Below are positions 12,688 through 24,949 of a DNA stretch of 64,000 bases, piece after piece. A program made the position numbers and the translations under genes. A model generated the notes under the pieces. The model saw only the letters and a list, made by a program, of their open reading frames with translations. It had not been told where the DNA came from and ran no database searches. Source of the stretch: Siphonodentalium dalli (lineage: Eukaryota; Mollusca; Scaphopoda; Gadilida; Siphonodentaliidae); contig CP136066.1 of the NCBI GenBank assembly GCA_032622095.1, positions 100,957,319-101,021,318 on the forward strand, read 5' to 3'. The stretch's first letter is position 1. Every line of letters begins with the position of its first letter.

Positions 12688-15600
12688 GTAAGTAACATTT
12701 TGTATGATTTTTGTAAGGATACCAGACGAAATGGGAGATTTGTTATATTTGCTATTTTATATTTGAAATACACGTGTCATTGTGGAACGTCATAACTGCC
12801 TTATGTGAGCATGTTATCGCGTGATGAGACTTTGTCAGTACTTGATGATACTTAATCACTATGATGATAATTCACCATCACGTGATCACACTTTATCATT
12901 ACGCGATAATACTTTATCATTATGATGATGAGACTTTGTCATTATGATGATGAGACTTCACCATTACATGATGGTACTTTATCATTATGATGTCGAGACT
13001 TTATCATTACGTGGTGATACTTTATCATTTTTATGAGAATGTATTATTACATGATGATAATTTATCATTACGTGGTGAGACTTTAGCATTCTTGATGAGA
13101 CTTTACCAATATGATGATGATACTTTATCATTATGGTGATGAGACTTCAGCATTACATTATATTTACACACTAAGTGTTGTCATCACTAAATCCAGCATT
13201 CTGATTGGTCGGCGCCCACGTGGCTAGTTGCAGTTATTTCTCGGTGAATGCGTAACGCCTCATAACACCAAGCTAATAACACCATCGATACGTCATTAGG
13301 TTTGGAAAGACGAACGCGTAATGTTCTGGGCGCATTTGGACTCGCGCAGGATTGACTTAATACATCATCGGGTTTCAACATGAAGAGAAATTGTTCCTAT
13401 TAACTTTTGCCAAGGGTGCTATTGGGTATTTTGGGCTGATCTTGTCACGATACACTTTTCGATTTAAATATATTTACAAAAGTGGCTTTTTCGCTAAATG
13501 TATATAAATATAAGGATTAACTGTCATGTGGACTATTTTTATGGAGATGTAACGGTGAGGTATGTGGACATAACTTGTATGTAAAACCCGAATGTCCACT
13601 TACCTCACCGTTACATCTCCATAAAAACAGTCCACATGACAGTTAATCCTTATATGAGACTTTATCATTATGTGATAATTATGACGAGACTTCACCATTT
13701 CATGACAACGTGATGATTCTTAATCATTACAGGGTGATACTTTATCATTACGTGATGAGACTTTAGCACTACGCGAGGAGACGTTGTCATTATGATGATG
13801 ATACTTTATCATTATGTTGGTGATAGTTTATCATAATGGTGATTATACTTCACCATTACGTGATGATACTTTATCATTATGATGATGAGACTTTATCATT
13901 ATGATGATGATAATTTATCCTTACGTGGTGATAATTTATCATTATGATGGTGTGACTTTATCATTGCGTGAGGATACTGTAGCATTACGATGAGACTTTA
14001 TCCTTACACAATGACAACTTATCATTATGATGATGATACTTTACCATTACGCGATGATATTTTAATCATTATGATGATGATACTTTATCATTATGATGAG
14101 ACGTCACCATCACATGATGTGACTTTATCATTATGTGACAATACTTTATCATTATGACGAGACTTCACCATTATGTGACGAGACTTTATCATAATGATCA
14201 GACTTCACCATTGCACGAAGAGACTTTATCGTTACGTGATGATACTTTATCATCACATGATGATACTTTATAATTATGTTATGAGACTTTATCAATACGT
14301 GATGAGACATTATCATTATGATGATGAGACTTTATAATTATGTTATGAGACTTTATCAATACGTGATGAGACATTATCATTATGATGATGAGACTTTATC
14401 ATTATGATGATGATACTTTATTATAGCGAGTTTGCTATTTCAAACCGATACGGGTACGGGTACGCGTACGGGTAGTTACTCGTATCGGTACACGTTTTGT
14501 AATCGCAAATGTTTGACGTGTAGAATTCATCACATCGACTGGTATTGTATGGTGAGCCAACTGCGACAAAAAAGATATTATGATATAGATAGATTGATAT
14601 TCACATTCGCTTTATTGGCCGACGTTATACTTACCGTTATAAGCTGGTTATGGATTTTTATTTAGATTTGATGAGCCCCAGGATAATCAGTTGCTTTCAT
14701 CAAGGACAGTTGGAAGGGGTTGGTGCTTGTGTTGCACTCATCTTGGTAACATTTTCAACAATAGGATTATACAAGTCATAGACCGATCGAGTGTTGACTA
14801 TTAATCGGTTGGAATTTTCAGACTTAGAAAATATATTATGATAGCTCAAATATACAATTATATATGTTATATTTAAATTTTCCAAACAATATTCGGTGTA
14901 AAATGTATTGTTTTAGATCCAGGGTCTAATAATGTCCTACGTGTACTTTCAGTCAGATATAAGACCGAATTTGTCCCTTATTTTAGTTGGGAAATATTAA
15001 GTTATATTAAGTATACTTTGGTTTGGAATCTATCAACAGATCGAAGGGTCGGGTCAAGGGAATATTTATCCCAATAATTGGGATTTTTGTCGAAGGCAGG
15101 TTGAAAAGTTAAACTTGGTAACGATAAAAGGTGTTAAAATGTAGTCTGTTTATTATACGGATTGAATAAAGAGCGTTTGCTTCACTTCTTTGCGAAACAG
15201 AAAACAGCTGAAACTCGCTCTGATTATGCTTAGATTTTGCAGAGTATATATATAGGTATTCCGTGTCTTTAGCGACATATATTATCCCACTACAATATAT
15301 GCCAGTATGGATGTAAGGATTTTTACAACCTCCTTATCTCTCAGACAATGGTCAATTCCCACTGTGTGTATCAAAATGGAAAAAAGATCTAGGACCTATT
15401 ATAACCACAAGTTCATGGTCTCATATATTATCATCGCCATTCAATTATCTGCGAGACTCTAGATTACACTGGTTTCAATATCGGATAAATACACGTATTT
15501 TGGGAACCAAAAGGTTGCTATTTCTTATGAAAATATATGTAGACGATTACTTTAACCGGTGTAATTTACCTGAGAACATTGCCCACATATTCTATGAATG

Positions 15601-18600
15601 CTTTGCCGTAAAACTATTCATAAATGACACACAAAAATGGCTGGATGAACACAAGCTGGACATCTCTATCACTCGTATCAATATAATTTTCGGCCTTCCC
15701 CGCCAGCAAAATTTCAGTGTCAAAAATTTATTTCTGACATTGCTTAAATATTACATATACAAAACAAAATTTGACCCCGATACCTTATCCCTGAAATCAC
15801 TTCTACGTGAACAATATGAGAGATACCGCTTAGAGAAATATATAGCACTAAAGAGAGATATCCTTAACGACTTCGAATTTGAATGGTGTGAGATATACCT
15901 TGCCCTGTCAAGTACTTTGAGGACAAATAACTATTTGTGATTATGTTCGTTTTTTCACTTGTTGATGGTTGGTGGAATTAACGCTATATATATTTTGGGC
16001 ACGGATAGAGGCATATTTTGTCATATCGGATACTATAAATTACATGTATATTTAAAAGCATACAAAACGATTTCTGGTGACATTCCAGTCATAAACATAG
16101 TCTGTGTAATCAAAAACACGCATGAGGTGTCTTCGATTTTGAACGTGTGTAAAGTTACCCTCACACCATAGTGGGTTGCGAACTGAACTTATGATCCCCC
16201 CAATATCTGCGATCACCGGCGTACGAGTTGCGTGTGAGTTGCGTGCAGAACTTACGAGTTTTTGCGTTTGAGTTGCGTTCAAAACTTACAAGTTGCGTTT
16301 GACCTGCGTGCTAGTTGCGTGGTATTTGCGAATATCTGTCACGTGATAAAAACCTATAAAAGCTGAGCCGATTCATTATTTTCTTCAATACTGATTTGGT
16401 AATCGACGAGTCAACATGTTGAAAGCTACCAAGAAATCAGATAAAAGTGATGTCCAATAACAGCAAGAGGTAGCTCCATGTTGTCACCTCGGAGGTCCAC
16501 CAACAACTGACATGGATCTAGAAAAGGCCCACTATGTATACCATTTCTCAACACGCATGTAGTACGCAACTAACACGCAACTAATAGGTTGGAAACGCAG
16601 GGCATAGGTTGGGGATACGCTGAGAATAAGCACAATAGGTTGGGGGTACGCTACACACGCAACAGGATCGCAACAGGCACGCAACACAATCGCAAAATGA
16701 TCGCAACAGGTACGCGACACATTCGCAACATGTACGGTACCAAAACCTGGCCAGATACCGCAAATTTGGACCTGCGATCACCTGCGTTCATAACTTATGA
16801 GTTGTGTACCTGCTGCGATCGTGTTGCGTGCGTAGCGTACCTGTTGCGTCCCTGTTGCGTATAAATTGATCGCAGGCATTCGCAGAGAATTATTGACATG
16901 TTCAAAATTTCCGAACTTACTCCGTGTGTCTGCGATCACCTGCGTGCTTGTTGCGTACTTCAAACCTATAAAACTTATTAGTTGCGTGTGAGTTGCGTTC
17001 GGAACTTATGACCACTATTTTTTATTCGCAACCTTACGCAACTGGTGATCGCTATGGTGTGAGGGTAACTTAAGGCGTGTGTGAGTTGCGAGCGAAAGTC
17101 CCCCTCCCGAAAATACCAGGACATTATTTTTGTTATTGTCATTATGCTGTGTTTTAAATATATGAATATATCCATGTATATATTGTCAATAAAGAATTTC
17201 ACCCTCACCAATAGGTTGAAATTTTTCTCGTAGTTTAATTTTCCAAAAATTTAGTAGTGGATAATTTGTAGATTTTAGACCAACATTTGCATATTTTCTT
17301 ACTTTTGGTAAAAAAATTGGGACTAAAATGGCTATCAGTTGGAAATTTTCCAACCTTAGGTGGTGTCAGGTTTCAAAATTTCCAAGATTGATGCCAGTCT
17401 GAATGGTAGGATTTAGCAAATTTCATGTTCAGATTTCAGACAATTTTCACACCGGACCGAACCATGGTCGATCCGGTGTGTCCCGGTCCCTCCCAAGTTT
17501 CCAGTCAGAAACTGATAATTAATTTAAGAAAAAACAACAATTGTGTTATCCTCATATAACACACAATCCACTACATCCAATTCTTATATTTATATAGCTT
17601 TTTGATGATTTATGCCCATAAAAAGATGAGTGTATTCACAAAATGACCGATAATTTGAGACCAGCCCACGCAGCACATTAAGTCAGCCCGATATAAGATT
17701 TCCAAACTCTTAGATACCGATAACGTGATCGATATATATAGCTCGCTTCAGAAGCAATTCGGCTGATCTTTGAAAAGAACGCCCAATTATTCTCCTGACC
17801 GCCTTTAGTGATTAGGTCAGATTCGGTCAACAATTTGTAACTTCCTGTTCGTGGTACACTCGAGAGATCCCTGTATTATTGGGATGTAAACCGGGTCACC
17901 CAATTGGCAGTTGACCAATCGCTAAACAGGATTTAGTGTATGGCGGACAGGCTATGTAAATATATATCGATATTTTGTGTATTTATCAACCTATCTTATT
18001 CCTTCTTCCAAACTGAGCAACTATATAATCTGGAGCTCCAAATTAATTATCTCCAATTAACCTCGTTTCAGTTGAAGAACTTGTGAGAGTGTGCAGTGAC
18101 TTGTTTGTGGCGGGAACCGAAACAGCTGCCTCCACAATGAGATGGTTCTTCGTCTACATAATGCAGAACCCGGATGTACAAAAACAGATACAAGCGGAAA
18201 TAGACGAGCACATTCCGGCCGATCGGCCGCCGACTATGGAAGACAAGCCGAGTTTGGTCAACATGGAGGCGGCCATATTGGAAACGCTCCGACTTTCCAC
18301 TCTGTTGCCCCTCAGTTTACCTCATCGAGCAACTGAAGAGTTCGAATTCAAAGGTTACAAAATACCAACGGACGCATACCTTTTGCCGAACCTATATTCT
18401 GTGCACTCCGACGAACAACTCTTCCCGAATGCAGATAAATTTGACCCCTCTAGGTTCATTGACGGGGAAAATAAGATAAGACATGTGGACGAGAACATAT
18501 CGTTTTCTATAGGTAACATTGAGTTATATGATTGTATCATCCGCTCACTACATCTATTAGCATGCCTAAAATAAACGATACATGTATTATGTCAATATAG

Positions 18601-21600
18601 CTTTTTAGCTCACCTGAGACGAAGTTTCCGGTGGAGCTATAGTCATCACTCATCGTCCGTCTGTCCGTCCGTCCATCCGTCCGTCAACAATTCTTTGAAC
18701 ATCTTCTCCTCTGGGTCAAATAGTTGCGAAGCCAGGGCCATAACTCTTTCCATAGTAATTCTTTTAAACATCTTCTTCATAATGATAAGACCGAACGGTT
18801 TCATATTTGGTGTGGATGTTCCCTTGGTGACTCACATTCAGATTTGTTCAAATGAGTTCACTTGGTGAAATAGTTGCGAAGCCAGGGCCATAACTCTTTC
18901 CCTCCATAGTAATTCTTAAAATGACTTCTTCTCAAATCTCAAATACCACCAGGCCATATGGGTTCATATTTGGTATGAAGGATCCTTGGGTGACTGGGGT
19001 TCAGATTTGTTCAAATCAGGTCACCGGGTCAAATATGGGTGGGGCCAGGGACATAACTCCAAAAAAAAAAAATTCGTTTAGATTTAAATCTTTAACCAAA
19101 AAAACAAACAATTATATATTAAAAAATAAAAGAATATTTAAAAAATTGTTTTTTTATTAAAATATTCAAAAAAATATATATATGTATTTAACTCCATGAT
19201 CAATTATATAAATACTGTTTAACATTTTTTGAAAATTGAAAAACTAATGCCATTACATTTCTGAATGTTGTGCCCCCTGGCCCTTCGCTCAAGTTGACTG
19301 CTTCTGCCACCCTGGTCCCAAAAATAATATTTACTCAAATTCTTGACAGATAATCATTAATAAGAAACATTTACTTTGGCTCTAACTGTATGCGGGGAAT
19401 GCCTACACATGTCAAATGAAATCTGACATTTTAATAAACATTCCCTTGAGATCTGCTGGAGGTAATTAATTCCCAATTACAACAACAATATGTATTGTTC
19501 AAATCTTTCAGCAGGACATTTAACACTCCCACATCCAACACCTCACTAGAACATATTTGGCAAAGTTTAAAAGTGTCCTTTGAAAGAACCACCAGCTCTA
19601 TTTAGCTCAAATTTAATATTGAGGCTCATTTGGTGATTGGGATTCAGATTTTGTTCAGTCAGGGTCACCAGGTCAAGTAGGTGCAAGGCCAGCTACATTA
19701 CTCTTTCTCTCCATAGTAATTCATGATATGTCTTCTATGCAAGAACCAAATGGCCTATTTTTCTTATATTTGGTATGAAATTACCTTGGGTGACATATTT
19801 GTGAAAATGGGATCACAAAGTCAAATAAGGGCAGAGCCAGAGACATAACTATTTCACTCCATAGTAATTCTTAAAATATGTTTGCAAGAATTAGTTGGCT
19901 TATTTAGCATGGAATGTTCTTGTTTGACTGCAATTCAGATTTTTTTTTAATGGGGTCAGCTGGTCAAATAGGGGCCAAGTGAAGGACCGTTTCTCTCACA
20001 TGCTTCCTTCACAAGGAACATCAGGTCTATTTTACTTATATTTAGTATGAAGGGTTCTTTGGTGTTTGTGATTCAAATTTATTCAGAATGGGCCACCATG
20101 TTAAATAGGGTGGGACCAGGGACATAACTCTATGTCTATAGTAATTCTAAAATGTCTTCTCAAGAGAGGGTGGACTAGTTAGCTTACATATAGTATGGAG
20201 GATCCTTTAGTGACTGAGATTCAGATTTTTTTAAATGAGGTCAACCTGTCAATAAATGGCGGGGCTATGGGGAGTTAACACTTTTGTGTCTAATAAAATC
20301 AGTGAAATACCAAATTCATTAAAACATCTACCGTGGAACCACCTGACTGATTAATCTGACATACATGTACGGTTTTTTGGGTCCATGGGTAATTGGGCTT
20401 CAAACATGTCTAAATGGTTTTATAAAAATGCGCTTGTGAGATTGGAAATTTCCAACAATTGAGAAAGTTTGAGGTGTCGGTTGTGAAATTCCAACCTAAG
20501 ACTTGGGAGTCTGGAGCCCGGTCGGGAGGGGACTTGTTGAGCTGGAGGAGGGGGGTGATCAGTAGTGTACAGTTGGTAATTTCACGGTGGATTTTCACCA
20601 ATCTACACACGTGAAGTCTCTCTAGCCACATATCCTGTTTAGATCTATTTGTTTTAAAGTGATTATGAAAAGTTCTGACTGTTGTGGTCTCCAGAGTCCC
20701 AGTCTTATCAGTCTTTGCAGTCTGGTGAGCTACCCCACAGTCATTGACTGTCTTGTTTATGTCAACGTAGCTTTACAAGATATAATATTTATTGCAATAA
20801 CACCTCATTGTGCAGTTGCAAACATAATTATAATATATAAAATATAACATACAATATAATACATACAATACCATTACCCAAATATAGAAGAATACGGATG
20901 CGAGTACATGTGCCCCTGGAGTGTGACATGCTCTAGAGAGTCATTCTCGAAAGAAGGCGTCTATAGTCTGGGAGAATTTTCAACTTGATATTTTGAATAT
21001 TTTTTTTTATATAATACGATAATTGAAAATCAATAGTGTAAAAAAAATAATCAGGATGTAAAATCCAAATCAATAGACGTCGTTTAAAAATTAATGCTCG
21101 TGTATTTAGATTATATGACGAATATTTCACACCCAATAATTCACTAACGAAAAAATAAATGTCACGTTTGTTTTCACTAGTCAACCATCCAAGCTTATTG
21201 TATAGATTATTGAAATCATTAGGTAATTCACAGGGTTGCTGCTGACGCAGATAAACGCATCCTATTTCAAAATGTTTTGAAATCGGATGCGTTTAACTGC
21301 GTCAGCCGCAACCCCGTGAAAGGGCCAGTGGTATATATGTATGGTTTGAAACGTTGCGCATAACCCGATAGCCGCATGCGTTAGCCGCAGGTCTGTGGAA
21401 GCAGATAGGCGCATGCGCATAACTGGTATTTAGTATTTATGATTTGGTCAAACTCATGCAGTTATAATGAGATGCATATTATGTGGAAGGCAGTAATCCA
21501 AATGTGACGCTGATTTATTACCATTCCAGGCCGTCGTATCTGCCTCGGAGAATCTCTTGCCAGGATGGAGCTCTTCCTTTTTCTGTCGGCGTTGTTGCAG

Positions 21601-21711
21601 CGGTTCGAAATCCTACCACCAGAGGGCAGCCCGCCTCCGCCATCCAAAGGAACGCTGGGAGTGACGCACGGGCCTTACCCGTTCCTTCTAAGAGCCGTCA
21701 AGCGTCATTAG
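12172..21711 (+). CDS. Cytochrome P450, CYP2-like, copy A (3 coding exons, 5' exons not found)
   Basis: Exons 12172-12687, 18072-18512 and 21530-21711 join with GT-AG introns in phase 1. They give about 378 residues, against roughly 490-500 for a full microsomal CYP2. In order: C-helix WKLNR, I-helix AGTET, K-helix ETLR, PSRF, and the haem loop FSIGRRICLG with the thiolate cysteine. The C-terminus is AVKRH and the stop is TAG. P450s of this clan are ER-membrane monooxygenases that take electrons from P450 reductase; the substrate cannot be read from sequence. The membrane anchor and proline hinge are absent because the 5' exons are missing from view. All catalytic landmarks are intact. Intron 1 holds satellite DNA, a LINE fragment and a MITE; intron 2 holds an AGCTCA element. 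Confidence 0.93.
12815..13160. repeat. 21-bp satellite, first block in intron 1 of copy A
   Basis: Degenerate tandem units of about 20-22 bp, type GATGAGACTTTATCATTACGT and a variant with ATTATGAT in place of ATTACGT. It is more diverged than the array of copy B. The block is interrupted by unrelated sequence and a hairpin MITE, then resumes at about 13655. Confidence 0.85.
13512..13651. mobile_element. 140-bp hairpin (foldback) MITE
   Basis: Two 59-bp arms, 13512-13570 and 13593-13651, are reverse complements at 57 of 59 positions by my count and enclose a 22-base loop. Ends are AAGGATTAACTG and CAGTTAATCCTT. Flanks ATAT and ATAT may be a 4-bp target duplication, but the surrounding DNA is AT-rich. 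It lies between satellite blocks and has no coding capacity. Confidence 0.75.
13655..14425. repeat. 21-bp satellite, second block in intron 1 of copy A
   Basis: Same unit family as 12815-13160. Within it a two-unit segment is repeated (TTATAATTATGTTATGAGAC near 14267 and 14330). It ends at a short CGGGTACGGGTACG tract near 14445. Confidence 0.85.
14426..15309. other. Intron 1 of copy A, no recognised element
   Basis: Begins with a short inverted or tandem tract (ACCGATACGGGTACGGGTAC ... ACTCGTATCGGTAC) at about 14437-14490. Otherwise AT-rich with no supported ORF. Confidence 0.35.
15310..15940 (+). pseudogene. 3' fragment of a LINE ORF2 (L1-like C-terminal region)
   Basis: From about 15340 an open frame continues upstream of the first ATG-type start and ends at the TGA at 15938-15940. 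It contains SKWKKDLG (from 15371), [18 protein letters not shown], and then [17 protein letters not shown] followed by QKWLDE. This W..I...ILGT plus zinc-knuckle plus W layout is typical of the region after the reverse transcriptase in L1-type LINEs. One upstream frameshift (near 15340) and loss of the first knuckle cysteines show decay. It is a 5'-truncated insertion inside intron 1 of P450 copy A. Clade assignment is from pattern memory. Confidence 0.65.
16153..17070. mobile_element. 918-bp non-autonomous DNA transposon, TAA target duplication (Harbinger-like)
   Basis: Ends are inverted: AGTTACCCTCACACCATAG at 16153-16171 and its reverse complement ending at 17070. The flanks are TAA (16150-16152) and TAA (17071-17073). 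A 3-bp TWA duplication is typical of PIF/Harbinger. The interior is packed with GTTGCGT/ACGCAAC and GATCGCA words in both orientations (subterminal repeats). The short open frames here are by-products of these words. It sits in intron 1 of P450 copy A. Confidence 0.65.
17071..18071. other. 3' part of intron 1, copy A
   Basis: No gene. The last ~140 bases are homologous to 59880-59991 before copy B exon 2 (TATTTTGTGTATTTATCAACC and AATCTGGAGCTCCAAAT occur in both) and end in the acceptor CCTCGTTTCAG. Confidence 0.5.
18072..18512 (+). CDS. P450 copy A, exon with I-helix, K-helix and PxRF
   Basis: Acceptor ends at 18071; donor ATAG|GTAACA starts at 18513. It encodes [20 protein letters not shown] (I-helix with the oxygen-activating Thr), ETLRLS (K-helix ExxR), [23 protein letters not shown], and ends in FSI plus one base of the Gly codon of the haem loop. 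Fully open, in contrast to copy B. Confidence 0.94.
18607..20755 (+). mobile_element. AGCTCA-type element with hairpin end and ~155-bp degenerate tandem units
   Basis: Starts AGCTCACCTGAGACGAAG after a T-run, then a CGTCCGTCTGTCCGTCCGTC tract. Degenerate repeats follow, carrying AGGGCCATAACTCTTTC, CATAGTAATTCTTA (18752, 18906, 19717, 19858, 20135) and GGGGTTCAGATTTGTTCAAA. Copy B has no such segment: at 60521-60530 CTTTTTT runs straight into ATGTCAACG. This gives an empty-site comparison. The internal AT-rich stretch at 19060-19260 may be a further insertion. No protein was recognised. Similar starts lie at 50032 and 63109. Confidence 0.65.
21230..21420. mobile_element. Foldback MITE in intron 2 of copy A, inverted relative to copy B
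   Basis: Arms CACAGGGTTGCTGCTGACGC...ACGCATCC and GGATGCGTTTAACTGCGTC...CCCCGTG surround TTTCAAAATGTTTTGAAA. The following part (GCCAGTGGTATATATGTATG, GATAGCCGCATGCGTTAGCC, CAGGTCTGTGG) is the reverse complement of the sequence at about 62190-62290 in copy B. No coding content. Confidence 0.5.
21530..21711 (+). CDS. P450 copy A, terminal exon with haem-binding cysteine
   Basis: The acceptor ACCATTCCAG ends at 21529. It completes the Gly of FSIGRRICLG, the fifth-ligand cysteine loop, then [19 protein letters not shown] (L-helix), [10 protein letters not shown] and the terminal AVKRH with TAG at 21709-21711. No AATAAA lies just after the stop; copy B has one at 62729. Confidence 0.95.
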
Positions 21712-23289
21712 ATAGTCAAATCTTAAAGTCTCTAAAACAGTTTTCGTTGTCTGTGCATTGATGATCAATAAGGGTACGTTCACACTCTGACAATTGTGCA
21801 GGCAATTGGTCGTAAAAGGATATATGTGCTAGTAAATCAACGGCAAACTACCCTAAAGGTGTATATTTCTTACTGTTTACTACATGCGCATGCGCAGTGA
21901 GATCATTGTAATCCCATAAGTTATTATCAACAACTCAGATTTGCTTATTAGTGGACTGCATGTTCGACTAAAAGTCAGTATTTATTTAGAACTAGCAGGG
22001 TTACCCGGCGTTGCCCAGGTTAATGCGATGTGAAACCCTCTGTATGTTGTGGATATTTGTTGGGAAGAGAGAATGCTCTTGCTTAAAGTGTTGTACGTAT
22101 TCTCATAAATTGTATATTCAAATAGCATCACAAAACATGATTATTACAGTCATGGAATATAAGTAGTGGCTCACCTTGTCAATTGTCATTCTGTTTATCG
22201 CATTTAATCCGTTCCACCAATAATGAAGTATTTATTTATTTACAACTGCATATACATTAGACGTTATAATATGATAGATGGACATCATAAACACATTAGT
22301 TCGATAAAACATGATAATTGGGTTTTACATATTGAGATGTATCAATCAATCTAGTGGGTTGGACTAAGATCTCGAGGACACCTGGCTATCATATCTCCAT
22401 GAAGATACAGATGTTTCAAAGAAATTTCCAGGTGCTCCTCTGTTCATGGTGCTATAATTATATTGGCTAAATATTCTCAGTTTAAACGAAATGTTGCTGC
22501 GCAGCTATATCAGATACATGTGCCAGGAACAGAGCGAGATTTTGAGTTGTTTATGTCAGTCGATGAGTCTGTTCTAAAACCCTTGTCAGATGTCAGTATT
22601 GGGAGGATCCTGAAAAGTATTGTGCTACTAACTGCATTTTCTTGTATATCAGAAGAAACTATATTTGACTGCACACTGTGACCACTATTTTTGAACAGGC
22701 CTCCCATATCTCTTGACAAATTGTAACTTTTTGTGGAAACTGTATTGAATTGAACAGACTCAATTTTGTTATAATATATATGCAATCCTCTGACGGTTCG
22801 CCGTCTCTCAGTTTGCACGAATATATGTATCTTTTCAATAGAATGATAAATATACGTTTAATGCTTCTTCTATGTATCTCTTTTTGCTAGCTCATTGTGT
22901 GAATGTCATGATTGCCATCCCCATATAAATATGACAGTTAAGAAGATATAATTGTTCAAGTGACTTAAGTGGGTCACCATATGTCTGGATTGTGAAATGT
23001 GAACGCCCAAAACTACTTAAAAATGATATGGAGATGGCCTGGGTGACTGTATATAACTTATATGTGGATATCAGCGAATAGCAATCTTACCAATGATAGT
23101 GCACCAAATGTGATTTAATTCATGGTATATTATCAGAGAACGAGAGGCCGATCACGATCACGTTTAACCCATACCTTGGCGATAGTGATCAGCTATTTTC
23201 AGTTTGAACGTGAAAATCCATAAGCCATAGTCTTGTCAAGATACATCCTAAGTATTGATGAGTAGAAAGAAGAACATTCTGCAGAAAAT

Positions 23290-23830
23290 AATCTGAACAC
23301 AGGTATGAACAGATAGAATCAAGATTATCCAAGCAAGAAAAGAATATGCACACATGTATTATTAAACATGTAGAATCAAGATTATCCAAGCAAGAGGGTC
23401 AAGAATATCCAAACAAGACAAGAATCTTCACATTTGTATGAACAGGTAGGATCAAGATTATCCAAGTATGACAAGAATCTGCTCATAGGTATTAACATGT
23501 AGAATCAAGAATATCCAAGCAAGGGGATCAAGAATACCCAAGCAAGATAAGAATCTGCACACAGGTATTAACATGTAGAATCAATAATATCCAAGCAAGA
23601 GGATCAAGAATATCCAAGCAAGACAAGAATCTGCACGCAGGTATTAACATGTAGAATCAAGAATATCCAAGCAAGGGGATCAAGAATATCCAAGCAAGAT
23701 AAGAATCTGCACACGGGTATTAACATGTAGAATCAAGAATATCCAAGCAAGAGGATCAAGAATATCCAAGCAAGACAAGAATATGCACACAGGTATTAAC
23801 ATGTAGAATCAAGAATATCCAAACAAGAGT
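23290..23830. repeat. 76-bp minisatellite
   Basis: GGTATTAACATGTAGAATCA recurs at 23488, 23564, 23640, 23716 and 23792, exactly 76 bases apart. Each unit contains two ATATCCAAGCAAG half-units. More diverged, shorter units precede from about 23290. Confidence 0.92.
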
Positions 23831-24949
23831 GATCAAGTGTTCTCTGCAAAATATCCTTTTAAATCTCAGTTGTGCAGCTTTCTCTGGTAGTTACATGTTA
23901 GGTTGTGGTGTGTTGGGTCTGATAACAGATGCCTAAATAGCCTTTGCATTGAAAGTGGCTGGCTGGCTCTTGTGATAACAAACAAATCATTCTCTACATG
24001 GCAGATGGCATGAAGTGATTAAAAACATATCACTTTGTTTCATTTATCAACAGGCAATCAACAGTGTTCTAAAATCTGACCCATGTCTCATTAATTTTCC
24101 CAATTGGCAGTTAGTTTAGAAAATTCCAGAGAGGATATACATATAAAATCAGAAGTTATGGAATTCTCTTTAAATTTAAATTGATCAAATAACTGAACCC
24201 CAGTTGCATAAAGACACTTGAATCTCAAGATTAGCTAAATGATTTTAGCAATGTTCTAAATCCCATTTTGGTAACTTAACCTACAAAACCCTTTATTAAA
24301 CAGCATGTGCTGTGTATTGTTGAAACTTTTTTAAAAATTAGATACCATAGCTTTTATCTGCACATTGGCATAAGAGACATCAGAAAATAATATAGCCATA
24401 TTAATAGCTAAGTAGTCCAAAGGCATGGGATAGAATTGGTGAATATGGCTCCAAACAAATTCACCAGTACATGACAATATTTTGGACCGATTTAAACCAA
24501 ATTTGGTGTGCTGACTCGGGTTACCCTTTGCGGAGTTATAATAGTGTTAGGTTTTTTTTAAATTGTTATTTAAAATTGTTTTGTTTTTTTAATTATTTAA
24601 AAAAAAATATTATTATTTTTTTTGGTTATTTATTTAATTATTTTATTTTGCTTTTGTTTTGTTAGATTTAGCAAGGAATTAAATCTATTTTTTTTTTTTA
24701 AGAGTGAATATTGTTTTCGAAAAGGGCCATAACTCAGTTAAAAATAGTCCGATCAAATCCATATTCGAACTCGATCTGTCTTTTATGCTGAGAAATTCAT
24801 ATACAAAATTTGGTTCCGATCAGATATAAAATGTTCGAGTTATCGCACCATGCGTAAAGTGTCTACAGACAGACAGACAGCCAGACATACAGACGGACGG
24901 ACTAACGTCGAGTGGTCAATCCGGACAACGACACTATGTTTAAAGCCTC

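Noticed and set aside
16052-16963. Cys-rich frames on both strands
   Set aside because: Generated by the GTTGCGT/ACGCAAC words of the TAA-flanked element.
18142-18336. Second frame overlapping P450 copy A exon 2 (and 60062-60256 in copy B)
   Set aside because: Off-frame reading of a well-defined P450 exon; it recurs in both copies only because the exons are homologous.
23290-23830. CRISPR-like direct repeats
   Set aside because: The 76-bp units are tandem with no unique spacers, and the setting is a eukaryotic genome.
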